From positions 7,301,501-7,365,500 of the forward strand of contig NC_084888.1 of the NCBI RefSeq assembly GCF_958979055.1: a stretch of DNA of 64,000 nucleotides, written 5' to 3'. The position numbers and the translations under genes are program-made. Under the pieces are notes generated by a model. It was not told the DNA's origin and made no database searches. It was given only the letters and a program-made list of their open reading frames with translations. Positions 48,011 through 58,745 of this stretch are shown here, piece by piece; position 1 is the first letter of the stretch; each line of letters opens with the position of its first letter. The stretch comes from Alnus glutinosa. Lineage: Eukaryota; Streptophyta; Magnoliopsida; Fagales; Betulaceae.

Positions 48011-48484
48011 GCGGTTTCGAAGAAGCTCAATCAAAGCTAGACCTACTTAATTTAGTTGCTTTGTTAAGAATAAGAACTTCTGCTTTGATTTGGCACTTTA
48101 GGCTAGGACTGCATACCTTCCATTGATGTAGCTTCACGAGCTAGTATTCAAAATCATCTTCCTGTTTCCAATTCAGATTCTAATCAAATTGTGCTTTGCA
48201 TGTGATCGTGTCAATTGGGAAAGAGCAAACGCCTACCTTAATTTATTTGTTTATATATCAACAAATAGTGATCACACATAATTGCAATCATTAATATTTG
48301 CTTATACCAATGGTAACATTCATTGTTTTTCTCTCTTTATCTTTGTATTCCTCTCTAATGATCCACGACGTAATCCTTGACGTTAAGAATAAAAAATAAA
48401 GTTTTATTAAAGGCAACAATTATTAGAGTTAATTATTTATCATTCTTCTTTCAAGTAAATCTCTTATTGAATATTAAATGTCCT

Positions 48485-48488
<4 letters not shown>

Positions 48489-48528
<40 letters not shown>
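48489..48528. repeat. (AT)n microsatellite
   Basis: About 20 AT units in an AT-rich spacer between the copia and LINE remnants. Confidence 0.85.
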
Positions 48529-48530
<2 letters not shown>

Positions 48531-48629
48531 GTTATGATCACCTCAATCAAAAGTATAAAGTAAAACCGGGCTATGTACGTGAGTCATGATTTTACAAAGA
48601 CTTAATACAAAAGTACTTTGATGGAAGCT

Positions 48630-48990
48630 TATTTTTTATTTTTACTTTTGATGAATAAGCATTTTCATTCCAAACAACTACAAAATACAATCAAAGGTCT
48701 AAACAGACCAACAAACCACCAAGGTCCAAACTAGAGATCAGAACAAACAAGGGCACAAACAACAAACAAAAAAGTAACAATCAAGCCAGAACAGAACCAG
48801 TTATGTTACACATTTGTCTTTTCCTAAAATTCGAGAACGAATCTCCCATAAAATTCCTCTAAGAGTCTGCTCCTCCGTTTTTGGCTGACCTTGAAATCTA
48901 ATCTCATTCCTTGCTTGTCAAAGATGGTACACAACAGAACTAAAGATTAATCTGTACAAAACAGCAAGCAGATTTTTTGTTCTCCGATCG
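48630..48990 (-). pseudogene. LINE 3' end on the minus strand
   Basis: Read on the minus strand, about 48960-48810 gives LLAVLYRLIFSSVVYHLWQA followed by RNEIRFQGQPKTEEQ and LRGILWEIRSRILG, the C-terminal tail of a plant LINE ORF2, then a stop and a 3' UTR ending in A-rich DNA at about 48640 (minus-strand reading ...TCATCAAAAGTAAAAATAAA). It is 5'-truncated. Confidence 0.75.
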
Positions 48991-49689
48991 ATTACTGCAG
49001 GCTTTGAGGGAAGTTTATTAAACGTGAAATCTAGGTGCTAAAGCTTGAACCCTCATTACTAATCGACAAAACTGTTCAGAAACAGAGCTCTTTTTCTCTT
49101 CCAAAGCTTAAAAACTATTGACTCTGTTAGGAAAAAAATAAACTTTTACACGAATCAGAGCCATTAAGGTATATTCTCAAATGATGAATTAATAGAAGAA
49201 ATCTTTGAAGGCCAGCTAGGTAGAACTTCTATTCTCCTTTCTTAACCTGAAAAGTTGGAAGATCTGTACCTGACACGTGTGTTGTATCTCATGGTGACGT
49301 TACGGGCCTTGATGAACCTCTAGTGACGCCCAAGAGATCAAATGGACTTTTCAATCATTGTTCAAACTTTATAAAATAAAATTCTAGTTTTATATATTAC
49401 CTTAACTTGATTATGACCCAATATCTAATATCCATATATCGGCTCTTTGTTATCTTTGGTCATCATTTGCGGTATCAAACGTTGACTATGACTGTTAATC
49501 TTTTTTTTTTATTATTTTTTATTTTCTTGCGTCATCTTTTCGTCATAAAACTGTCATTAATTAATCTTGTTCGGATTGTTTGATTAATTATGCTTCTTTT
49601 TTCTTTTTCCTAATTGATTATGCACGGATTGCTAAGTCTACAAAATTTCTAGAAAAATGTTAGGTGTACTTAAATTTTAACCAAAAGAG

Positions 49690-50211
49690 TTTTACTTACT
49701 GATATGGAACTTGATAAGTGGACGGATAAATGCCCAGCGCTTCAGCCATGGACGGATCCACCACGAACGGAAAAACCTTTGCCTGTATTGCATAGAAACC
49801 GCCACCTTCATTCCTTATCACTATCCCTATCCCTATTCCCATCCTTTGCAAAACAGGGTCTAGAGCAGCATCTCAGTTGATTTTTAGGAACCCACTAGGA
49901 GGAGGCCGCGGAGACCACCTATCCCTCGGGGACGCACTTTCTCTATTCATTTCAATAGGCCGCTATAACACAAGAGAAAACTCTTCCACCATTTTCCTTG
50001 CCGCATCAACAATCCCTTGGTGTGCTGAAAAAACTCGACCAAAAACCACATCATTGTGCCTCAACCAAATCAAACTAGCAACATTAAGAGCCATTAGTAG
50101 CTCCTCTCCCTCAAGCTTTGCCCACCAGAACTGTGAAATTATTATACTATGAAATGTGCAACTTGTAAGGTTTAATTTGGTTGATTCTTTCGGATCATAT
50201 ACACTTATCAT
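49690..50211 (-). pseudogene. LINE remnant on the minus strand: zf-RVT tail and RNase H start
   Basis: On the minus strand 50211-49963 reads FWWAKLEGEELLMALNVASL followed by IWLRHNDVVFGRVF; after a stop the frame goes on with a PPPSGFLKIN-like linker, DAALDP and GIGIGIVIRNEGG, the standard link from the zf-RVT tail to RNase H in plant LINE ORF2. Stops and frameshifts make it dead. Confidence 0.75.
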
Positions 50212-50696
50212 ATTCTATAAATACTAAATCTATTATCCTTGGGAAAATGACACTAACGACGTGTGTAAGGAGTTTTAAAGCTGCTATGGAAAAAGATCTC
50301 TTTATGACGTGTCTTTCATTAAAGCTACTGCATTCCCATGTCGGACTTTTTCCAATCGTTGGACATATATTGGAAATTTTTAGGGCAGCTGTTAGAGATA
50401 AATATTCCATATAATATAATGGTAGGGTAAGGTCACCCATAAAATTTTATATGGCAAGAGGGAGTGCTCCTATAAACAAAGGACAAGGCATAGAGAAGAA
50501 GAGATTGTTTTCCTCTTGGCTATGGACCACTCGGCCTCGATCTCCATCCCTAGGGGCTTCCTCTATCTCACTTTTTCTTCGGCTCCCCTTTGGTTTCTTC
50601 CTTTCTTTCTTTCTCTCTCATTTTCTTTACTTCTCTATGTAATTCAAAACACATACCTGATACATTTTTCCACTCCAAACATAAAACATGTTAACG
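50212..50696. other. Spacer, no gene recognised
   Basis: Overlapping short frames on both strands (50181-50440, 50451-50704) show no family features. The stretch has a CTTT-rich microsatellite at about 50590-50625. Confidence 0.4.
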
Positions 50697-50840
50697 GGAA
50701 ATGATATCGTCCCCAACATGCTCTTTTTGTTAAAAAAATTAAATTTAATTAAAAACTGTCATTTGATGTGATGTCAAAGAACAGTTTTTGATTAAATTTG
50801 ATTTTTTTTAACAAAAAGAGCTGGCAAGGGGACGGTTTCC
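50697..50840. mobile_element. Short MITE with GGGAA..CGTCCCC ends (about 144 bp)
   Basis: The left arm (GGGAAATGATATCGTCCCC, then CTCTTTTTGTTAAAAAAA and AAAAACTGTC) is complementary to the right arm (GAACAGTTTTTGATTAAATT, TTAACAAAAAGAG, GGGGACGGTTTCCC). A CATTTGATGTGATGTC loop lies at the centre. No target duplication is evident. Confidence 0.7.
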
Positions 50841-50916
50841 CGTCCCCTGCATAGCAGCTCTCCATGCTAACTTAGTCATATGAGTGTATTTCAACTTCGG
50901 CCGAGGACCTTTTGAT

Positions 50917-51075
50917 TAAAGGTGTACATGCGAATATCTGTACGGTTATTTGTAATACCCACAAATATCACTTTTTAGATATTCGCATCTACATCTGCAT
51001 GTGCGGATAATGGAAAGCTAATAGGTGCGGATAACGAATGTGGGTGGTTAGTATCTGCCCGTATGTACATCCCTA
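50917..51075. mobile_element. hAT-type MITE, 159 bp, perfect 8-bp TSD
   Basis: The ends TAAAGGTGTACATGCG and CGTATGTACATCCCTA are inverted repeats, and the 8-mer CTTTTGAT flanks both sides (50909-50916 and 51076-51083). Internally it has GCGGATAA motifs as in the 602-bp element at 29348-29949, so I place both in one hAT MITE family with different internal lengths. Confidence 0.88.
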
Positions 51076-51106
51076 CTTTTGATCGTCCCCTCACTACAAC
51101 AACAAC

Positions 51107-51110
<4 letters not shown>

Positions 51111-51144
<34 letters not shown>
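51111..51144. repeat. (GA)17 microsatellite
   Basis: A pure GA run of 34 bp adjoining the left side of the older outer MITE copy. Confidence 0.9.
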
Positions 51145-51146
<2 letters not shown>

Positions 51147-51535
51147 ATATCTTTATGATCTTTTGCTACCCAAGACACAACTTTTGACCACCTTGCCCAT
51201 GTGACAATGTGGCCCCTAGCTAACATTAATGTTTTTTGAGTAATGATTTACTACCATCTAAATATACAACTTTTCACCACCTTGTCTATGTGACAAGGTG
51301 GTCCCTCACCTTAATTTATTTTTAAAAAATAAAAAAACTCAAAAAGTAGTAGGGGACCACCTTGTCACATAGGCAAGGTGGTGAAAAGTTGTATATTTAG
51401 GTAGCATTGAATCATTATTCATGCTTTTTTACTTAAAAAAAAAAAAGAAAAAAAAAAGTAAAAGTAAAATTTGCCACGTGGATAAAGGTAGTCAAAAGTT
51501 ATATCTTGAGGTGACAATGTACCATATCTCATTTA
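51143..51535. mobile_element. Older MITE interrupted by a younger copy of its own family
   Basis: The outer left arm (GAGATCATATC ... AACTTTTGACCACCTTGCC ... GTGACAATG, to about 51215) pairs with an outer right arm (GCCACGTGGATAAAGGTAG, TCAAAAGTTATATC ... CATATCTC, about 51470-51535). Both resemble the arms of the 183-bp element inserted between them. The outer copy is more diverged, consistent with greater age. Confidence 0.7.
51238..51420. mobile_element. Inner 183-bp Mutator-type MITE
   Basis: Inverted arms begin GAGTAATGATTTACTACC and end ...GCATTGAATCATTATTC, with AAATATACAACTTTTCACC and ACAAGGTGGT blocks complementary across an AT-rich loop. The flanking 9-mers ATGTTTTTT (51229-51237) and ATGCTTTTT (51421-51429) differ at one base, fitting a Mutator-type duplication. 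It has the same length as the copy at 60785-60967. Confidence 0.85.
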
Positions 51536-51901
51536 TTAATATGCTAAATTCACAAAACATTGTGGTTTTCGGTTTCCTTTTTTTTTTTTCTTCTTTTTCT
51601 TTTTCTTTTTCTTTTTAAAATCGAAAGATTTGAGTATTTCATTGATCAAAGATCACGAGCATAAAGACTTTACATTACAATGCATAAAGCTCTGCAAAAT
51701 CATAGCCACATACTATGAGGTTACAAAGTCATAGATACAAACAAAATTCGTACAATAAACTGTTATCTATGACTTTCATCTTTCGCTACCCCATGTATAA
51801 AAGTAGTTAAAGAGTAGATCTGCTCCGAGCAGAGTAGTTCTAAAACAAGGGTGGCCAAATATCAAAGAAAAATTTATTTAAAGAGACGGTGAGAGATAAC
51901 C

Positions 51902-51936
<35 letters not shown>

Positions 51937-52795
51937 ATGTAGATGGAAAAAAAAAGAAAAAAGAAAAAAGAAAAAAAAAGAAAAGTCACGTTATCGGTTC
52001 CCTCACCAAAAGCGTTAAATTTAATAATGTATAGAATTGTGTCATCATTTTAAAATATTAAATGATATAGTTTAAATTTTGTTATGATTGTCACGTTATT
52101 GGTTTCCATTAACTAATATCCTATTTCAAGAGTATGGAGATAAACTATTATCTTATAGTCTAAATTTTATTTTAAATAAATTGACAACATATTCATATAT
52201 TTTATTGAATCTATAAAATTTAATAAAAACAATTTTCTTTCCCTTTCTTCTTTCATTTCTAAGCATATTTAATAATATAATAAATTCACAAAACTCTTAT
52301 ACTCACTTTTTGAACTACCATAAAAAAGAGAGTAATGTAAGTGCCAAAAAAAAAAAAAAAAAAAAAACAAGAGGAAAAAGACATAAGGTCATGATTATCA
52401 CGTTATTGGTTCCCTCACGAAAAGCGTTTGAAAAAAAAAAAGAAAAAGAAAAAAGAAAAAAGAAAAAGAAAGCATCCAAAGAGCAAGCGAGCGATAAGAG
52501 GCAAGCGCTGTTGATAACATAAGGCTTACGTTAGAAGTGACATCATCACGCCACATACGATTACAAGCATCACGCCCATGGCATGCTTATGGAAGTCTTC
52601 TTCTAGAAATTACCGTCCCGGCCATATTGTTTGTACCCCACACAAGAAGTAGACAAAATATAAAATAGCCATCCCATTCCCGTAGACAATTCCACAATTA
52701 ATTAAGTACAACGAACCTAATTAATGATTAATAATTAATCAAACAATTACCCTCCCACACAAACCCACAAACGTAAGGCTAAAAGCTAAAGCTCT
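51536..52795. other. Spacer upstream of the plus-strand UGT gene
   Basis: T- and A-rich simple repeats dominate (T-rich 51580-51616, A-runs 51906-51970 and 52346-52370, AAAAAG repeats 52430-52470). The piece 51620-51800 looks like the 3' end of a minus-strand non-LTR element (minus-strand reading ...GATCAATGAAATACTCAAAT). GTTATCGGTTCCCTCACCAA-like phrases appear at about 51991, 52093 and 52401, so a local repeat exists. No gene. Confidence 0.45.
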
Positions 52796-52803
52796 ATATA
52801 ATG
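52796..52803 (+). promoter_or_regulatory. TATA box of the plus-strand UGT gene
   Basis: CTATATAATG about 80 bp upstream of the ATG at 52877, followed by a CA/CT-rich leader. This position is standard for a plant core promoter. Confidence 0.6.
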
Positions 52804-52876
52804 CGCCACATCTTTCTCATATTTATGCTCCACCCTCCACCCCCATACAAAGAGAATTTTTAGCCTGCTAGCTGCC

Positions 52877-54295
52877 ATGGAACAACAAGCATCCCACTCC
52901 CACGTAGCCATTCTACCCAGTCCCGGAATGGGACACCTCATCCCACTCGTTGAGTTCGCCAAGCGACTCGTCCACCACCACACCTTTATCAAAATCACCT
53001 TCATCGTTCCCGTCGACGGCCCTCCCTCCAAGGCCCAGAAGTCCGTCCTCGACGCCCTCCCAAGTTCCATGAATTACACCTTTCTCCCGCCAGTCAACCT
53101 CGACGATCTCCCCGAAGGCACCAAGATTGAACCTATAATTTCTCTCACGGTGGCTCGCTCTCTTCCTTCTCTGCGTGACGCGTTTAAGTTGTTGGTTCAG
53201 ACTACAAAGTTCAAGGCCTTGGTTGTTGATCTATTTGGCACCGACGCCTTCGATGTTGCCAGAGAATTTCATGTGTCGCCGTACATTTTCTTTCCCTCCA
53301 CAGCCATGGCTTTGTCTTTGTTCCTTAATTTGCCAAAGCTCGACGAAATGGTTTCTTGCGAGTACAGAGACCATCCTGAGCCCCTGAAAATCCCTGGGTG
53401 TATTCCAATTCACGGTAAGGATCTGCTGGACCCGATTCAAGACCGGAAAAACGAGGCCTACAAGTGGGTGCTTCACCACTCAAAACGCTACCGCTTGGCG
53501 GAGGGAATCATGGTGAATAGCTTCATGGAATTGGAACCAGGACCTATACAAACTCTGCAAGCACAAGAACCCGGTAAGCCACCCGTTTACCCTGTTGGGC
53601 CGCTCGTGAATATCGGTTCAAGCGTCAAGGTTGAAGGGTCGGAGTGTTTGAAGTGGTTGGATGAGCAGCCACATGGGTCTGTGTTATTTGTCTCGTTTGG
53701 GAGCGGTGGCAGCCTCTCTTATGATCAGATTAATGAGTTGGCTTTGGGATTGGAAATGAGTGAGCAGAGATTCTTGTGGGTTGTGAGGCCCCCAAACGAT
53801 AAGGTTGCCAATGCCACCTTTTTTAGTCATGTCCAAACTCATAAAGACCCTTTTGATTTCTTACCAAAAGGGTTTTTGGAAAGGACCAAAGGGCGGGGTG
53901 TGGTGCTGCCATCGTGGGCACCACAGGCCCAAATCCTGAGCCATGGCTCAACCGGAGGGTTCCTAACCCACTGCGGCTGGAATTCTATCCTCGAGAGCGT
54001 TGTCAACGGCATCCCACTAATTGCTTGGCCACTGTACGCGGAACAAAAAATGAACGCGGTTATGCTGACCGAGGACATAAAAGTGGCGGTAAGAGCAAAG
54101 GCTAACGAAAATGGCCTGGTCGGACGAGAGGAGATTGGCAGACTCACCAAGGCTCTTATGGAAGGTGAAGATGGGAAGAAGCTGCGGAGCCGCATGAAGG
54201 AGCTTAAGGACGCCGCCGCAAGGGTTCTGAGTGAAGACGGGTCCTCCACAAAGGCACTCTCTGAGTTGGCTCTCAGCTGGAAGAGCAAAAACTAA
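52877..54295 (+). CDS. UDP-glycosyltransferase, UGT72B-type, 472 aa
   Basis: Intact intronless paralogue of the gene at 44009-45430, on the opposite strand and pointing away from it. It has the catalytic His20 (PSPGMGHLIP), Asp118 (VVDLFGTDAF), and the PSPG box from Trp347 to Gln390 (WAPQAQILSHGSTGGFLTHC ... LYAEQ). HCGWNS is intact, and the last Gln is the usual UDP-glucose-contacting residue. Shared blocks (CEYRD, PGCIPIHG, VLFVSFGSGGSLSYDQ, GSTKALSELAL) show common origin with its neighbour, while many differences in the acceptor-binding N-terminal half suggest a different substrate range. Likely acceptors are phenolics such as hydroquinone or monolignols; this is family-based inference. 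The coding GC content is clearly higher than in the neighbour gene. Confidence 0.95.
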   Translation: MEQQASHSHVAILPSPGMGHLIPLVEFAKRLVHHHTFIKITFIVPVDGPPSKAQKSVLDALPSSMNYTFLPPVNLDDLPEGTKIEPIISLTVARSLPSLRDAFKLLVQTTKFKALVVDLFGTDAFDVAREFHVSPYIFFPSTAMALSLFLNLPKLDEMVSCEYRDHPEPLKIPGCIPIHGKDLLDPIQDRKNEAYKWVLHHSKRYRLAEGIMVNSFMELEPGPIQTLQAQEPGKPPVYPVGPLVNIGSSVKVEGSECLKWLDEQPHGSVLFVSFGSGGSLSYDQINELALGLEMSEQRFLWVVRPPNDKVANATFFSHVQTHKDPFDFLPKGFLERTKGRGVVLPSWAPQAQILSHGSTGGFLTHCGWNSILESVVNGIPLIAWPLYAEQKMNAVMLTEDIKVAVRAKANENGLVGREEIGRLTKALMEGEDGKKLRSRMKELKDAAARVLSEDGSSTKALSELALSWKSKN

Positions 54296-56452
54296 CCTGT
54301 TTCTGTATGGTCATTGGTCTAGACCGAGCACATGATTATTGTATAATAATACAGTCATGTACACGTGCTTTGCATACAACAATCACTTTCTATTTTTTTT
54401 TTTTTTTTTTGCCTTTTGCTTATAATATGAAGTAGGTGAGAATTAAGATTGTGGCCACGGGATTGCATACAGAGTAGCATGTAGATGTAGTTGAGCGGCT
54501 TGAGCCAAAAGGGGGGGGACCCAACTGCTTTGAAAATATCGTTACCTCATAATGTGGTGAGAGGGAAGTAGGTGGCTGGCATTGACGTTAGGATAAGTCC
54601 ATTAAGACCCGTTCAAAAAAAAAAAAAAATGAAAAGTCCATGAGGACCATTACTGGATTTAATTCAAGAAAAAACACTGGATTAACTAGAAAAGTAAGGG
54701 AAATTAATTAATAATGGAAGAGTGCCCTTGCCCTGGCCTGCTTATCTCAATTACATTTATAATTCCCAGAAGTGACTGCCTGATCTGCCGTGATACGCAG
54801 TCCCAGTTGACCATAATCTATAATCTAGAAGCATATAGGAATGGATACAACAACCAAAACACGGAAAAAAATGGGTGAAGGATAATTGGATAAACATCAG
54901 TGAAGTGGGTATTTGTCAACAAAAAAACTCTGCGCTCCAACTGGCCCGCCAGGAATGGATGCATGTGTTTTTCAATGAAATTATTCAAGTAAATAAAAAG
55001 TGCTACGAACCCTTTTGTTTTTCCTCTTTAAATAAAAACAATTGAGTAATAGGAATTAGGACGACTTGGAAATTTAAATAATAATAATAATAATAACAAA
55101 AAAGACCATTAAAAGATGAGGAATAGGAGGTCTCAATTCGGTCCCAAACAATTAAGCATAGGAATAGGGAATAGGGAATGTTTGTCCTACGAAAAAAGTG
55201 TTGCGAGGAGAGGCACCTAAAACTACCCAATTTGGAGCCGAGTGGCTTTACAATAGGAACGCCCAAACTCTCTCTCTCTCTCTCACTTCATTTTTTTTTT
55301 TTTTTTTTTGGCGCACAGCAAATCTGTCATTTGCATGGGAAGAATTAATGTATTTAAATGAGTAATACAATGCGAATCGTTTGTGTGTCACACCACGTTG
55401 CATGCACATTTTACGTACCCCAGTGTGTTTTGCGTTGAAGGAACGCCATTTTTTACTTCCTTAAATTTGTAGGACATTCTTCGATTCAATAAATATTTAG
55501 TTAAAATTTAACTAATATATGTAACTATTTATTTTTTCAAAGTACATATACTTGGCACTTAACATTTTAGTTATCAACTTTTATTATTTTATTTAAAATA
55601 TTATTTCTTTATCTATTATCACTATTCCCGAATAGGAAAGTGGATAAGATTGTTTTTTTTTTAAAAAAAAAAACAACAATAATAATAATAATAAGTTGTA
55701 CATTGTTGAGCTACAATGCTCAATAAATTTGATAAACATTATAGAAACTAGTTAAATCCTTAATCAAAATGGCTAGTCCGATGTTGAGTTTATATGTATA
55801 TATTTTGCTATAGATTTTGTCTAACCTAATGTGAGTGCTTGTATGAGTTATAATATCATTCATTCTCCTGGGCAAGTACTCCAATACATGTGGAAGGATT
55901 TGACCAAGTGCTGTAAAAAAAATAAAAAAATAAATACTGCACATTTCCTTTAGTTTTTTCAACGCTCGAGATCTAATTTCACTCGCTCTCTCTTATGAAA
56001 AATTTGAAATTAAATTTAAACAGTTGAAAAAACTACGGAAGATGTGTCATATGTTTTTTTTTTTTCTTTTTTTCTTTTTTTTTAGTACGAAGCCAAATCT
56101 AGCGTAGAATTGGAGTTTTTTTACACAAAATATTTGAGGTAATACAAATTTATTTACAAATTAATGTAGAAATTTATAATTGATGAAATAATTAAAAAAA
56201 AAATGATAAACTAATTAATTTGTTTGCTTAATTATTCCGTCAATTATAAGTTGCCAAATCTAATTATAAATAATTTTGTAATAAAAGTTGTAATAACCGT
56301 AACACCTGTCTATAACTAAAATAGGGTAGACTTTATAATATGTTTAGTGAAATTTTCTTTATGTTATGTGACGACTGGAATTTTATTATATCGATGAGGA
56401 TGAAGAAAAAAAAATATATATATATAGAAATGTTTATATTAAAGATAAAAAA
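54296..56452. other. Intergenic spacer after the plus-strand UGT gene
   Basis: 3' UTR and poly(A) signals (AATAATA at about 54343) lie just past the stop. Simple repeats include T-runs (54392-54410, 55292-55310), an (ATA)n run at 55078-55096, a CT run at 55270-55284 and (ATA) at 55677-55693. Open frames 55003-55266 and 55720-55962 (minus) have no family features. Confidence 0.45.
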
Positions 56453-57120
56453 ATAATTGCACCATTGTTCCCTAGAGTATGCTATAATTATGAATCACAC
56501 TCTATAGTTTAAAAAGTTCAAAGAAGGTCTTTGTGGTAAACTGTAATTACAAATCGATCTCTAAAGTTAAATTCTGTTAAAAAAATTTGACAAATTCTGT
56601 TAAATGCCACGTCAGCGCCACATCAAACCAATAAGATGACGATACGTGTCTATCTGAATAAAAAAAATAAAAATTTATTAAAAAATAAATAAATAAACTT
56701 TTTTAAAAAAAAAAACAAAAAAAACAAAACAAAAAAGGGAAGGGGTGGCCTTCACCTTCTAGGGGTGGCACGATGGCCACTCCCAACCTTTGGGGAGGCC
56801 GCGACCACCCCCAAAGGTGGCCGGGGGTGGCGTGTGGCCACCCCCAGTGGGCTGAGGGTGGCCAAGTCACCCCTTCCTTTTTTTTTTTCTTTTTTTTTTT
56901 GTTTATTTATTTATTTTTTAATAAATTTATATTTTTTTATTCATGTGAACACGTGTCGCCATCTTATTAGTTTGATGTGGCATTTAACAAAATTTGTCAA
57001 AATTTTTAACGAAATTTGACTCCAGAGATCAATTTGTAATTATAGTTTACTACAAAGACCTTCCATAAACTTTTTAAATTATAAAGAATAATTTGTAATT
57101 ATGACACACCTTACAATTAT
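56453..57120. mobile_element. Long-TIR MITE with GGGGTGGCC core (about 668 bp)
   Basis: The left arm (ATAATTGCACC ... GTTTAAAAAGTTC, AAGGTCTTTGTGGTAAACTG, AAATGCCACGTC, CACATCAAACCAATAAGATG) is complementary over about 190 bp to the right arm (ACACGTGTCGCCATCTTATT, TTTGATGTGGCATTTAAC, TTTACTACAAAGACCTTCC, CAATTAT). The centre, 56740-56875, is GC-rich (GGGGTGGC, GGCCGCGACCACCCCC, GGGGGTGGCGTGTGGCCACC). A target duplication is not clear. Short ORFs over the core are artefacts. Confidence 0.8.
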
Positions 57121-57530
57121 CTCTAATTATAATGTCCACCTTGGATGAGGGTCCTTGACCTTTTTCATCCGCGCAAACTTTGAATAATTTTATAGTAACG
57201 TGTAACAGCTCCACATGGACATGGGCCCTAGCTTACACGATCAGCATCGGTTGACAACTTTTCTCCAGTACAAAGTGGTGAATAATTTCAACCCAATAAG
57301 GTTATAAAAAATAAAATAAAATAATATCCTCAAAGTAGAGCAATAAGCATAAGATAAGCATAACTATTTCCCAATAATTACGTGCTGATTTATGTATATA
57401 TAATAATAGGATTTCGTAGAGGACTGTGTCATGTCCATAATTTATTGTCTCCTAAAAGCTGCCTATTTTGGCATTGCTTCATCTATGCTTGTGCAAATTG
57501 TGCAATGACCACTCTGTATAACTTGGGATT

Positions 57531-57821
57531 TGTAAGGATATAATATAAGGGTTATGTGAGGGATATTATATAGGGGTTAATACGAGTAGGTTTGTTCGTA
57601 TAATTGAAGAATATTAGTTGGGATATGCTTTTTAGAATATGCTTTTTGTTAATTATTTAGAGTCTGTAAATGAGGAATCAAGGCTATAAAGAATGGCATG
57701 AAAAGAAATATACATAAATGGATTATTGGAGAGTTTTGGCTTATTGAAGTGTCATTTTTGGAGAGTTTAAGCATCTCGAAGTGCCTTTATCCATTAAATT
57801 CATAACAAGTGGTATCAGAGC
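57531..57821 (+). mobile_element. LTR plus tRNA-Met-type primer-binding site of a truncated retrotransposon
   Basis: The LTR ends CATAACA at 57807. After AG comes TGGTATCAGAGC (57810-57821), the classic initiator tRNA-Met primer-binding site of plant copia and some gypsy elements. The LTR start at TGTAAGGATATAATA (about 57531) is estimated. No gag or pol follows; a LINE 3' end is next. Confidence 0.75.
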
Positions 57822-57929
57822 TGTTTGATTCTTCACTCATCGATTCCAAATCTCCCATTTCCTCATAATTAAAATTCAGAATTTCCTCATAATTTTAATA
57901 AATAATAATTGAGTTAGTTGTTCCATTGT

Positions 57930-58110
57930 GGGCAGGGCTTTTTTTTGGGTATTTCTGGTTTAGTTCGATGAGTGTAGCGTGGATATTCCTAGGGGGTTTG
58001 TTCTAGTTGTTCTGTTTTCTATTGTTTGGGCCGTAAGCCTTTTGTTATACAGTTGATTCTTTTTGTCAATATATAGTTTTACTCATTCTTTAAAAAAAAA
58101 AAAAAAAAAA
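57930..58110 (+). mobile_element. 5'-truncated LINE 3' end with poly(A) tail
   Basis: Sequence like GGGCCGTAAGCCTTTTGTTA, then TTTTTGTCAATATATAG and TTTTACTCATTC runs into an A-tract at 58093-58110, the usual 3' UTR of plant L1 elements. It abuts the retrotransposon leader at about 57925, so it probably inserted there. Confidence 0.6.
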
Positions 58111-58539
58111 TTAATATATTGAGTTTTGTATGCATGGCACCTAAAACTATCCACAATGCCCACGCGATAGTTCTAATTAATTATTAAGTTTTCTAACAAA
58201 GATTAATTGAGACTAACAAATTAAGTTTTCTAATTAATTATCAAGTTTTCTAACAAGGAGGACTTTTCCTCCTATTTTTTTAAGTGGAGTTTTATTTTAC
58301 TATGGCCTTTTTTAAAGGGACCCTTTTCCTCCCCGTGATCCTTTGTTAAAAAAGTAAAATAAAATAAAACTGGCCTTATTCTTGGGACAGTTATGTGTGG
58401 ACACGATGTGACATCTCTATATTTAACAAGGTGCACTACTTAAAGTTTCCCTTTTTCTTAAAGAATATATATAGAAAGGACAAGAACCTTCAATTTTTTA
58501 TTTTTATTTTTTTTTAATTTTTTTTAATTTTTTTTATGA

Positions 58540-58745
58540 TGAGGAACCCTTCAAAACAGGACTACTTTGTGTACCCACCCCTATTAGGTAAGTCTCGAAA
58601 CCATATAAAGCGCCTCTTCCAAATCGGATAATAATTCAGTTTTGCTGGTGGGCTGGTCCTGAAAAATTGTTTGCACTCAAGAGAATTCGAACCTTAAACC
58701 TCATGAAATTACTACAAAGACCAAGACCCTTACCAATTTTTTTAT
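58540..58745 (-). mobile_element. Possible SINE-like remnant on the minus strand
   Basis: Minus-strand reading contains a B-box-like AGGTTCGAATTCTC (plus-strand position about 58680-58693) and an A-box-like TTGGTCTTTG, then a body with AATAGGGGTGGGTACACAAA and an A/T-rich end at 58500-58535. The similarity to tRNA-headed SINEs is moderate, and a copia/LINE piece remains possible. Confidence 0.4.

Noticed and set aside
53839..54288. 149-aa minus-strand frame opposite the plus-strand UGT gene
   Set aside because: Antisense shadow caused by the GC-rich coding strand.
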